A DNA stretch of 10,497 nt from Bacteroidales bacterium (GTDB lineage: Bacteria; Bacteroidota; Bacteroidia; Bacteroidales; UBA932): the NCBI GenBank assembly GCA_017471085.1, contig JAFUWW010000035.1, forward strand, positions 1 to 10,497, in the 5' to 3' direction. Shown here in pieces: positions 1 through 5,537 of this stretch. Numbering within the stretch: the stretch's first letter is position 1; every line of letters starts with the position of its first letter. The translations under genes and the position numbers were made by a program. A model generated the notes under the pieces. The model did not search any database. It worked only from the letters and a program-made list of their open reading frames with translations, and was not told the origin of the DNA.

Positions 1-473
1 AGGCGCTTTTTCACGGAATCCTTGGCCATCATGTAGTTCACGGTGATGTGCTTGCCGATGTCACGGATGAAGTTGATGAAACTGTAGTCCTTCATCCAGT
101 CGTAGTTGTTCACCAGTTCCGCCTTGTTGGGGGCGTCGGATTCGAAATCCAGGAAACGGCTCAGCTGGGCCTTGATGCAGGCCACGTTGTGGTTGAGGGT
201 TTCCTCGTCCAGCAGGTTCCGTTCCGCACTTTTCATGGACGGGTCCCCGATCATGCCGGTGGCGCCGCCCACCAGGGCGAAGGGCTTGTGGCCGCAGCGC
301 TGGAAATGCTTGAGGATCATCACGCTCACCAGGTGCCCGATATGCAGCGAATCGGCCGTGGGGTCGATTCCTACGTAGGCGGCCTGCGGGCCTTCCATCA
401 GTTTCTCTTCCGTCCCGGGCATGATGTCCTGGATCATGCCTCTCCATTTGAGCTCTTCAACAAAATTTTTCAT
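1..473 (-). CDS. tyrS: Tyrosine--tRNA ligase, N-terminal part (cut by window edge)
   Basis: Class I aminoacyl-tRNA synthetase that charges tRNA-Tyr in the cytosol. The visible 157 codons are the start of the Rossmann catalytic domain: [17 protein letters not shown] contains the ATP-binding HIGH motif (residues 44-47), followed by [17 protein letters not shown] (about residues 69-85) and [20 protein letters not shown], all typical of bacterial TyrS. The KMSKS loop and the C-terminal RNA-binding domain lie beyond position 1; the family is about 430 aa. I chose ATG 473 because [23 protein letters not shown] matches the usual N-terminus of Bacteroidota TyrS. An in-frame ATG at 506 would add 11 polar residues, but it sits almost on the predicted transcription start. 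It is divergent from nrdD. The family call is near certain; only the start is open. Confidence 0.97.
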   Translation of the reverse strand, partial: MKNFVEELKWRGMIQDIMPGTEEKLMEGPQAAYVGIDPTADSLHIGHLVSVMILKHFQRCGHKPFALVGGATGMIGDPSMKSAERNLLDEETLNHNVACIKAQLSRFLDFESDAPNKAELVNNYDWMKDYSFINFIRDIGKHITVNYMMAKDSVKKR

Positions 474-512
474 CGGTATCGTGTCTTTTTCTTTATTCTC
501 TGACATAATTTG

Positions 513-520
513 CAAAGATA
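513..520 (-). promoter_or_regulatory. Promoter -7 element for tyrS
   Basis: Read on the minus strand this is TATCTTTG, an exact match to the Bacteroidota -7 consensus TAnnTTTG. Transcription would begin around 506-508, giving a leader of about 35 nt to ATG 473 and arguing against ATG 506 as the start. No convincing TTTG -33 element is seen at the usual 19-21 bp spacing. Confidence 0.6.
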
Positions 521-554
521 CAAAAAATTCCCGTATCCGTTGTGTTAAAAACCT

Positions 555-563
555 TGTGGATAA
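555..563 (-). promoter_or_regulatory. Perfect DnaA-box 9-mer between tyrS and nrdD
   Basis: The minus strand reads TTATCCACA, the exact high-affinity DnaA box known from E. coli. It lies about 40 bp upstream of the nrdD -7 element and about 35 bp upstream of the tyrS -7 element. A looser relative (TGTGTTAAA) is at 541-549. DnaA control of a ribonucleotide reductase operon is known for E. coli nrdAB; applying it here is inference, and a single 9-mer can occur by chance. Confidence 0.4.
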
Positions 564-602
564 CTTTCGCGGGGAGGAGGTGTGAATCCGCCGGGAACCC
601 TC

Positions 603-610
603 TATCTTTG
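603..610 (+). promoter_or_regulatory. Promoter -7 element for the nrdDG operon
   Basis: TATCTTTG matches the Bacteroidota -7 consensus TAnnTTTG exactly. The -33 region, about 19 bp upstream, has only a partial match (TGTG near 581-584). Transcription would start around 616-618, leaving a leader of about 85 nt before nrdD ATG 702 that includes the hairpin at 623-646. A second, weaker AT-rich candidate (TATAATTTG, 671-679) has one base too many between TA and TTTG. Confidence 0.55.
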
Positions 611-622
611 TATCTACATTGT

Positions 623-646
623 GCGGGTAGCCCTCCGGCTGTCCGC
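623..646 (+). promoter_or_regulatory. Stable hairpin in the nrdD 5' leader
   Basis: GCGGGTAGCC and GGCTGTCCGC pair over 10 bp (eight Watson-Crick and two G-U pairs) around a CTCC loop. The hairpin begins a few bases after the predicted transcription start. No T-run follows, so it is not an intrinsic terminator. AGCC recurs at 653-656 and could compete for GGCT (637-640), allowing a weak alternative fold. It may act in mRNA stability or translational control. No known riboswitch family is recognised. Confidence 0.45.
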
Positions 647-701
647 GATTATTAGCCCCTGATGGAATCGTATAATTTGTAAATAATTAAAAATCAATAC
701 T

Positions 702-2882
702 ATGGAAGTTCGTAAAACCAACGGATCCTACGAGGAATTCGACAGAGAGAAGCTCATGAACGGCATCCGCCTGGCCTATGTGCACACCGGCCAGCCCGTC
801 CCCGAGGACGTGGTGGTTTCGGTGGTGGACAACCTGTTCATCTACGACAAAATGTCCAGCCAGGAGATCCGCCGCCAGGTGGTGGACTCCCTCATGTCCA
901 TCAACAAGAAGGTGGCCCTCGAGTATATCGAGACCTTCGACCGCGGCATGGACCTCCGCAAGAAGAACGACTTCATCAAAGACTATATCAAGGCCTCCAA
1001 CGCCGCCACCGGTTCCAAGTTCGACTCCAACGCCAACATTACCCACAAGAACATCGTGACGCTGGGCAACGAGCTCTACAAGGAGAACAACATCAAGCAG
1101 AACCGCTATATCATGCAGGACAAGATCAAGTCCCTGTACGGCAGGAACCTCGCGCAGCAGTACATCGCGGACCTGGAGTCCCACGTGCTGTACAAGCACG
1201 ATGAGAGCGGCACCCCGGGCTATCCCTATTGCGTGGCCATCACCATGTATCCCTTCCTGGAAAGCGGTCTCCGGGAGCTGGGCGGCGTGTCCATCGCCCC
1301 TACGGACCTCAAGTCCTTCTGCGGCGAGTTCATCAACCTGGTGTATTCCATCTCGTCCCAGTTCATGGGTGCCGTGGCCACTCCGGAGTTCCTGATGTAC
1401 CTGGACTATTTCATCCGCAAAGACTACGGCGACGATTACCTGGACCGTCTGGAAGAGGTGGTAGAGCGCAACACCAAGCAGCGCACCCTTCTCAAGGTCA
1501 TCGACAACTGCTTCCAGCAGGTGGTCCATTCCATGAACATGCCGGCCGGCAACCGCGGCTACCAGACGGTGTTCTGGAACATCGGCTACTTCGACAAGCC
1601 CTATTTCGACGGCGTCTTCGGCGAGTTCCGCTTCCCGGACGGATCGGCCCCCAAGTGGGAAACCCTGAGCTGGCTGCAGAAGCATTTCATGCAGTGGTTC
1701 AACGAGGAGCGCAACCACTATATCCTCACGTTCCCTGTGGAGACGATGGCCCTTCTGACGGACGGTGGCGACGATTATGCCGACAAGGAATATGCCGATT
1801 TCACCGCCGAGATGTGGTCCAAGGGACACAGCTTCTTCTGTTATATCTCCAACAGCCCCGACAGCCTGTCCAGCTGTTGCCGCCTGCGCAATTCCCTGAA
1901 AGACCTGGACGACGACTCCCACAACCACACCACCCACCAGTATTCGATGGGAACGGCTTCCGTGGCCACCGGTTCCAAGAGCGTGATGACCATCAACCTG
2001 AACCGGCTGATCCAGGACGCCGCCCGCAAGTATTTCAAGGTGGAGAAGGGCGAGGCCATCGCCCCGGACCGCCCCCTGAAGCCTTCCATGTACGATAAAG
2101 ACGTGCTTTACAGGTACATCACCGAGGCGGTGACGGAGCAGACCGTCCGCGTGCACAAGTACCAGACCGCCTTCAACGAGATCATCAAGGACTTCCTCAA
2201 GGCCGATATGCTCGATGTCTACAGGGCCGGCTTCATCGACATGAAAAAGCAGTACCTCACGGTGGGCGTGAACGGCCTCACGGACGCGGCCGAATTCCTG
2301 GGCCTCAAGATTTCCCCGAACGCCGCTTACAAGGAGTTCGTGAACACCCTGCTGGAGACCATCAATGTCTGCAACCGGAAAGACCGCACCAAGGAGACCA
2401 TGTTCAACACGGAGTTCGTCCCCGGGGAGAACCTTTCCGGCAAGAACTACAAGTGGGACAAGAAGGACGGCTACTTCGTGAGCGCAAAGCACAACATGTA
2501 CAGCTCGTATTTCTACAATCCGGAAGACGAGAGCCTGTCCATGATCGACAAGTTCAAGCTCCACGGGGAAGACTACGTGAAGTACCTGGACGGCGGAAGC
2601 GCCCTGCACATGAACATTGCCGAGCACCTGACCAAGGACCAGTACCGCCAGCTGCTCAACACCGCCGCCCATTACGGTACCAACTACTTTACCTTCAACT
2701 GCCGGAACACGGTGTGCAACGACTGCGGCTACATCTCCAAGGATACCCTGAGCGTGTGCCCCAAGTGCGGCGGCACCAACCTGGATTACCTCACCCGTGT
2801 GATCGGCTATCTCAAGCGCATTTCCTCCTTCAGCGAAATGCGTCAGGACGAAGCGGAACACAGGTTTTATATCGACCAGTGA
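702..2882 (+). CDS. nrdD: Anaerobic (class III) ribonucleoside-triphosphate reductase
   Basis: This glycyl-radical enzyme reduces ribonucleoside triphosphates to deoxynucleotides without oxygen, in the cytosol, using formate or a thiol system as reductant. It is 726 aa, a normal length. Residues 1-90 are an ATP-cone (MEVRKTNGSYEEFDREKL...), the allosteric nucleotide-binding module. The central barrel carries SSCCRLRN with Cys392/Cys393, in the position expected for the active-site cysteine. The C-terminus has a zinc ribbon, C672-x2-C675 and C686-x2-C689 (with a further Cys667), followed by RVIGYL in which Gly702 is the predicted radical-bearing residue. The start follows an A/T-rich leader typical of Bacteroidota. 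It overlaps nrdG by 4 bp, so enzyme and activase are translationally coupled. All key residues appear intact. Confidence 0.98.
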   Translation: MEVRKTNGSYEEFDREKLMNGIRLAYVHTGQPVPEDVVVSVVDNLFIYDKMSSQEIRRQVVDSLMSINKKVALEYIETFDRGMDLRKKNDFIKDYIKASNAATGSKFDSNANITHKNIVTLGNELYKENNIKQNRYIMQDKIKSLYGRNLAQQYIADLESHVLYKHDESGTPGYPYCVAITMYPFLESGLRELGGVSIAPTDLKSFCGEFINLVYSISSQFMGAVATPEFLMYLDYFIRKDYGDDYLDRLEEVVERNTKQRTLLKVIDNCFQQVVHSMNMPAGNRGYQTVFWNIGYFDKPYFDGVFGEFRFPDGSAPKWETLSWLQKHFMQWFNEERNHYILTFPVETMALLTDGGDDYADKEYADFTAEMWSKGHSFFCYISNSPDSLSSCCRLRNSLKDLDDDSHNHTTHQYSMGTASVATGSKSVMTINLNRLIQDAARKYFKVEKGEAIAPDRPLKPSMYDKDVLYRYITEAVTEQTVRVHKYQTAFNEIIKDFLKADMLDVYRAGFIDMKKQYLTVGVNGLTDAAEFLGLKISPNAAYKEFVNTLLETINVCNRKDRTKETMFNTEFVPGENLSGKNYKWDKKDGYFVSAKHNMYSSYFYNPEDESLSMIDKFKLHGEDYVKYLDGGSALHMNIAEHLTKDQYRQLLNTAAHYGTNYFTFNCRNTVCNDCGYISKDTLSVCPKCGGTNLDYLTRVIGYLKRISSFSEMRQDEAEHRFYIDQ

Positions 2883-3355
2883 TCAAGTACGTCCCGGAGA
2901 TGACTTCCGTGGTGCTGGAGGAGATTCCGGACCGCGTTTCCCTGGCAGTGGACATTTCCAACTGCCGGGGAAACTGCATTGGATGCCATTCACCGTTTCT
3001 GAAAAAGGATATCGGCCGGGAGCTTACTCCGGAGGTGATCGATGCGCTGGTGGCCGATAATTACGGGGTGAACTGCTTCCTGTTCCTGGGAGAGGGGAGG
3101 GACCCGGAGACCCTGCTGGATTTGGCCGACCATGTCCGCTCCCTGGGGCTGGAGGCGGCCGTGTACAGCGGCAGGGAAGTGGTGGAGGACATCTTCTGGA
3201 ACCATTTCGACTACATCAAGGTGGGCCCTTACCGTCCGGAATGCGGCCCGCTCAACAACCCCTCCACCAACCAACGCCTTTACCGGGTGGTGGACGGCCG
3301 TCCGGAAGACATCACCCATCGCTTCTGGCACCGCGGCCTGGAGGCGGGCCGATAG
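2879..3355 (+). CDS. nrdG: Anaerobic ribonucleotide reductase-activating protein (radical SAM)
   Basis: NrdG cleaves S-adenosylmethionine at a [4Fe-4S] cluster to place the glycyl radical on NrdD. It is 158 aa, within the usual 150-175 range. The cluster motif is CRGNCIGC, C29-x3-C33-x2-C36, the radical-SAM signature. Downstream, FDYIKVGPYRPECGPLNNP and TNQRLYRV match the C-terminal part of Bacteroidota NrdG. I chose GTG 2879, which overlaps the nrdD stop as GTGA, because the residues after it (IKYVPEMTSVVLEEIPDRV) align with the family's N-terminus. ATG 2900 would remove seven residues. It is transcribed with nrdD; no intrinsic terminator is obvious after the stop. Confidence 0.96.
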   Translation: MIKYVPEMTSVVLEEIPDRVSLAVDISNCRGNCIGCHSPFLKKDIGRELTPEVIDALVADNYGVNCFLFLGEGRDPETLLDLADHVRSLGLEAAVYSGREVVEDIFWNHFDYIKVGPYRPECGPLNNPSTNQRLYRVVDGRPEDITHRFWHRGLEAGR

Positions 3356-3377
3356 TTTCCCGTTGTCCGCCCTGCGT

Positions 3378-3438
3378 GCTCGTGTGTACGTGTACTCACG
3401 TGCGCTCGTGCGCTTCTGAGCTCGTGTGCGCGTGTGCA
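3378..3438. repeat. Alternating purine-pyrimidine tract with GCTCGTG repeats
   Basis: Strict purine-pyrimidine alternation runs over 3381-3395 (15 nt), 3397-3405 (9 nt), 3407-3413 (7 nt) and 3423-3438 (16 nt), mostly as GT/GC/AC steps. Such runs are known to favour left-handed Z-DNA under negative supercoiling. GCTCGTG occurs three times (3378-3384, 3404-3410, 3420-3426), and CACGTG is a small palindrome at 3397-3402. The tract starts 22 bp after the nrdG stop. A function is not shown; it may be a simple-sequence expansion. Confidence 0.55.
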
Positions 3439-3515
3439 AGTGGTTGATTATCAGCGTTTTGCTCGTTTTCCTTTCGACCAAATCACCTAAAGGAATTTGC
3501 GTAGAACGCTATTAA

Positions 3516-3629
3516 TCAAATACTTACTTTCACGGGCGCATAAGCCTTGTAGAGTTTGCCGACTGTCCCTCGCTCAAAAGAGTCGTCATCCGTTCCAAGG
3601 AACTGGAAAACGAGATTCCGTCGGATTGA
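3516..3629 (+). pseudogene. C-terminal fragment of a lost gene, LRR-like
   Basis: The frame from 3516 to the TGA at 3627-3629 has no usable start codon, yet reads like the end of a real protein: SLVEFADCPSLKRVVIRSKE followed by LENEIPSD and a stop. The pattern of a cysteine, then SLK, then alternating hydrophobics resembles one turn of BspA-type leucine-rich repeats, which are common on Bacteroidota surface proteins; that assignment is tentative. The upstream frame closes at the TAA at 3513-3515, so the rest of the gene has been deleted or scrambled. Its position next to another decayed gene supports a deletion scar. It could be a chance open stretch. Confidence 0.35.
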
Positions 3630-3653
3630 TTTTCTCATCCGGCAGATTTTCAG

Positions 3654-3661
3654 TATATTTG
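3654..3661 (+). promoter_or_regulatory. Promoter -7 element ahead of the AKR relic
   Basis: TATATTTG matches the Bacteroidota -7 consensus TAnnTTTG exactly. A weak TTTT occurs about 20 bp upstream (3630-3633) in place of TTTG. Predicted transcription starts near 3667, shortly before ATG 3678. This promoter probably still drives the downstream oxidoreductase through the relic gene. Confidence 0.5.
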
Positions 3662-3677
3662 GGAAGTGAATACATTT

Positions 3678-3875
3678 ATGAAGTACGTTAGACTCAACTG
3701 CGGCATTGAGATGCCGATTATCGGCTACGGTGTCTATCTCGTGGACCCGTCCATCACCGAGCGTTGCGTTCTGGACGCCCTCAGCGTGGGATACCGCTCC
3801 CTGGACACCGGGCACAACCTGGAAGGCTGGCCGGCGGATGCCCTGAAGTACAATCCCAAAGAGATAAACAGATGA
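3678..3875 (+). pseudogene. Aldo-keto reductase relic with internal deletion
   Basis: Residues 1-44 (KYVRLNCGIEMPIIGYGVY, then CVLDALSVGYRSLDT) are the first strands of an aldo-keto reductase TIM barrel, NADPH-dependent enzymes of about 280 aa that reduce aldehydes and ketones. Asp43 corresponds to the first residue of the catalytic Asp-Tyr-Lys-His tetrad; the Tyr, Lys and His are missing. Residues 42-65 (LDTGHNLEGWPADALKYNP...) look like the extreme C-terminus of an AKR, where an LDTG-like sequence also occurs. The simplest reading is an in-frame deletion of about 200 codons, perhaps between two similar LDT-coding sequences. ATG 3678 is preferred over GTG 3666, which lies at the predicted transcription start. 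The stop overlaps the next start as ATGA. No catalytic activity is expected. A functional 65-aa peptide is possible but unlikely. Confidence 0.7.
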
Positions 3876-4510
3876 AAGCACTTGTCATTGGCGCAACTGG
3901 CGCCGTGGGAAAAGATCTCGTGGAGCAGCTTCTGAAGGATGGCTCTTTCGATCGGGTGGACGTCTTCGTCCGTCGTGAGGTGAAGATTCCATCGGCCAGA
4001 CTGGTCTCGCACATGGTCGATTTCGACCATCCCGAAACATGGGCGGAACTACTCACCGGCGATGTCCTGTTCTCCTGTCTCGGCACCACCATCAAAGCTG
4101 CAGGCAGCCAGGATGCGCAATGGAAGGTGGATTACACCTACCAGTATGAAGCGGCAAAGGCTGCCAGGGCAGGCGGCGTTCCGAAGCTGGTCCTTGTCTC
4201 TTCCGTCGGGGCCGATGCGAAGTCCAGGTTTTTCTATTCCAGGATGAAAGGCCAGTTGGACGAGGACGTCGGGAAGCTTGGCTTCCCGGGCTGCTTCATC
4301 CTCCGCCCGCCGTCCCTCATCCGGAAGGGGAGCGACCGCTTCGGTGAGAAAGCCGGGGTGGCCATCCTGAAAGGACTCAATGCCATCGGCCTCATGCGTT
4401 CCTGCAAGCCGATGCCCACGGAAGAGGTGGCGGCAGCCATGATCCGGCTTGCAAAAGGTGGACAGTCCGGCACGCGGATCATCGACTCGCAAGAAATATT
4501 AAAAGTCTGA
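3872..4510 (+). CDS. Atypical SDR, NAD(P)H-binding oxidoreductase (HTATIP2/TIP30-like)
   Basis: A 212-aa Rossmann-fold protein, predicted cytosolic. The N-terminal GATGAVG (residues 7-13) is the dinucleotide-binding glycine motif. LFSCLGTTIKAAGSQ (residues 66-80) and LVLVSSVGADAKS (107-119) follow, then FYSRMKGQLDEDV with Tyr122-x3-Lys126 in the place of the SDR catalytic pair and Ser110/Ser111 just before it. This order is typical of small atypical SDRs annotated as NAD(P)H-binding or HTATIP2-like; the substrate is not known. ATG 3872 overlaps the stop of the AKR relic by 4 bp, so translation was probably coupled to it, and the two once formed a redox gene pair. A longer in-frame start at 3764 would lie inside the AKR frame and is rejected. 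Confidence 0.88.
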   Translation: MKALVIGATGAVGKDLVEQLLKDGSFDRVDVFVRREVKIPSARLVSHMVDFDHPETWAELLTGDVLFSCLGTTIKAAGSQDAQWKVDYTYQYEAAKAARAGGVPKLVLVSSVGADAKSRFFYSRMKGQLDEDVGKLGFPGCFILRPPSLIRKGSDRFGEKAGVAILKGLNAIGLMRSCKPMPTEEVAAAMIRLAKGGQSGTRIIDSQEILKV

Positions 4511-4553
4511 TTTACATGCCGTCCCATAAAAAGAAAAGACCGAATCCCTACAA

Positions 4554-4573
4554 GGAAGCCAACGAGGCTTTCC
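4554..4573 (+). terminator. Weak hairpin between oxidoreductase and dehydratase-like gene
   Basis: GGAAGCC pairs with GGCTTTCC across AACGA, with one bulged T, and is followed by CTCATTTT. It might act as a weak intrinsic terminator in the 98-bp gap. The poor T-run makes this doubtful, and no clear promoter was found for the following gene, so read-through from upstream is equally likely. Confidence 0.25.
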
Positions 4574-4608
4574 CTCATTTTCGAGCTCAAACTTGTCAAG
4601 ATAGAACG

Positions 4609-5418
4609 ATGAAAAGAATCTTCCGCTCCATTCTCCCGATTATTCTCCTGTGCACGGCAGCCATCAGCTGCGGGACGCAGAATCGGGTGTCAAGCACGCC
4701 GACAATCGACAGGATCCAGGAGCGGGGGATCCTCATCGTGGGCACGACGGGGGATTACCGGCCGCTGAGCTACAAGGAGCCGGAGACCGGCGATTACTGG
4801 GGCTTCGGCATTGACGTGGCAGGGGAGATAGCGGGGAACCTGGGCGTAAGCGTCCGTTATGTCCCCACCTCCTGGCCCACCCTTTCGGCCGATGTCCAGG
4901 AGCCGGAGCTGTTCGACTTTGCCATCGGCGGGATTACCATCACGGAGGCGCGGCTCCAGACCATGGATATGTCGGAAGGCTATCTCTGCAACGGCAAGAC
5001 CATTCTCTGCCGGAAGGAAGATGCCGGCAAATACAACTCGCAGGAAGACCTCAATCGGCCCGATGTCAGGGTGATGGTCAATCCGGGAGGCCTCAACGAG
5101 AAGTTCGCCCGGCAGAATCTGCCGGAGTGCCATCTCATTGTCCATGAAAAGAATGAGGAAATCCCTTCCAAAGTTGCAGAAGGGGAGGCCGATGTGATGA
5201 TCACCGAAATCACGGAGGCGCCCTGGTATGTCCGGAACGACGCCCGGCTCGCGGCTCCGCTTCTGGACAGGCCTTTCACCCGCGGGCAGATTGGCGTTCT
5301 CATGCGGAAAGGACAGGAGGATCTTTTGCAGAAGGTCAACGCGAAGATCCGGGAAATGAAATCGGACGGCTCGTTAAAGAATCTTCACGACAAGTATGGC
5401 TTGGTCTACGGATACTGA
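4609..5418 (+). CDS. Cyclohexadienyl dehydratase-like periplasmic lipoprotein (SBP family 3 fold)
   Basis: A 269-aa exported protein. Residues 1-20 are a lipoprotein signal with Cys21 as the likely lipidated residue (LLCTAAISCG). The rest has the type II periplasmic binding protein fold of amino-acid ABC receptors. Motifs resemble cyclohexadienyl dehydratase PheC more than a transport receptor: TTGDYRPLSY (46-55), VPTSWPTL (85-92), VNPGGLNEKFARQNLP (157-172) and LIVHEKN (176-182). PheC enzymes convert prephenate or arogenate to phenylpyruvate or phenylalanine; their catalytic general acid is a glutamate in the segment matching ITEITEAPWYVR, where Glu203 is a candidate. No ABC permease or ATPase lies nearby, which also argues against a transporter subunit. 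ATG 4609 is chosen because it starts the signal peptide; an upstream ATG at 4516 would bury it. An amino-acid binding protein remains possible. Confidence 0.8.
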   Translation: MKRIFRSILPIILLCTAAISCGTQNRVSSTPTIDRIQERGILIVGTTGDYRPLSYKEPETGDYWGFGIDVAGEIAGNLGVSVRYVPTSWPTLSADVQEPELFDFAIGGITITEARLQTMDMSEGYLCNGKTILCRKEDAGKYNSQEDLNRPDVRVMVNPGGLNEKFARQNLPECHLIVHEKNEEIPSKVAEGEADVMITEITEAPWYVRNDARLAAPLLDRPFTRGQIGVLMRKGQEDLLQKVNAKIREMKSDGSLKNLHDKYGLVYGY

Positions 5419-5435
5419 ATAAGACCGTGGACTGC

Positions 5436-5452
5436 AGGGCGATTTCGCCTTT
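5436..5452 (+). terminator. Possible intrinsic terminator after the dehydratase-like gene
   Basis: AGGGCG and CGCCTT pair over 6 bp (one G-U) around an ATTT loop, followed by TTCT. It begins 17 bp after the stop at 5418. The stem is short and the T-run poor, so this is a modest candidate. Confidence 0.4.
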
Positions 5453-5511
5453 CTGAGACAAAACTGACAGGGTTTGATTCAATCTTGCATCTGTTTCTTC
5501 CGGAAAAATGG

Positions 5512-5520
5512 TATCTTTCG
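5512..5520 (+). promoter_or_regulatory. Candidate promoter -7 element for the GH9 gene
   Basis: TATCTTTCG is close to TAnnTTTG but has a C before the final G. It sits 17 bp before ATG 5538, similar to other promoter-to-start distances in this window. No good -33 element is seen; a TTG at 5485-5487 is slightly too far away. Confidence 0.35.
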
Positions 5521-5537
5521 GTAGAAATTGTTGCATT

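Larger units (their letters stand above)
3356..3677. other. Gene-poor scar between nrdG and the AKR relic
   Basis: These 322 bases hold no intact gene that I can support. From left to right they contain the alternating purine-pyrimidine tract with GCTCGTG repeats (3378-3438), an AT-richer stretch without recognisable content (3440-3515), the C-terminal fragment of a lost gene (3516-3629), and a promoter -7 element (3654-3661). No tRNA, terminator with a T-run, or insertion-sequence end was found by eye. Confidence 0.6.

Noticed and set aside
474..506. 11-residue N-terminal extension of TyrS from ATG 506
   Set aside because: It would start at or next to the predicted transcription start, and the family N-terminus matches ATG 473.
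687..2861. 724-codon open frame opposite nrdD
   Set aside because: It mirrors nrdD codon bias on the other strand; the translation is rich in Val, His and Gly with no recognisable domain, whereas the plus strand encodes a complete NrdD.
3440..3515. tRNA or small RNA gene after nrdG
   Set aside because: No cloverleaf, GGTTCRANNCC-like T-loop or terminator was found by eye.
3497..3691. 64-codon plus-strand ORF in the scar region
   Set aside because: Its translation is basic and featureless and runs across the promoter and the AKR start; the frame used for the C-terminal remnant is more protein-like.
4516..4608. 31-residue extension of the dehydratase-like lipoprotein
   Set aside because: It would place a charged segment before the signal peptide and bury the lipobox; ATG 4609 gives a normal signal.
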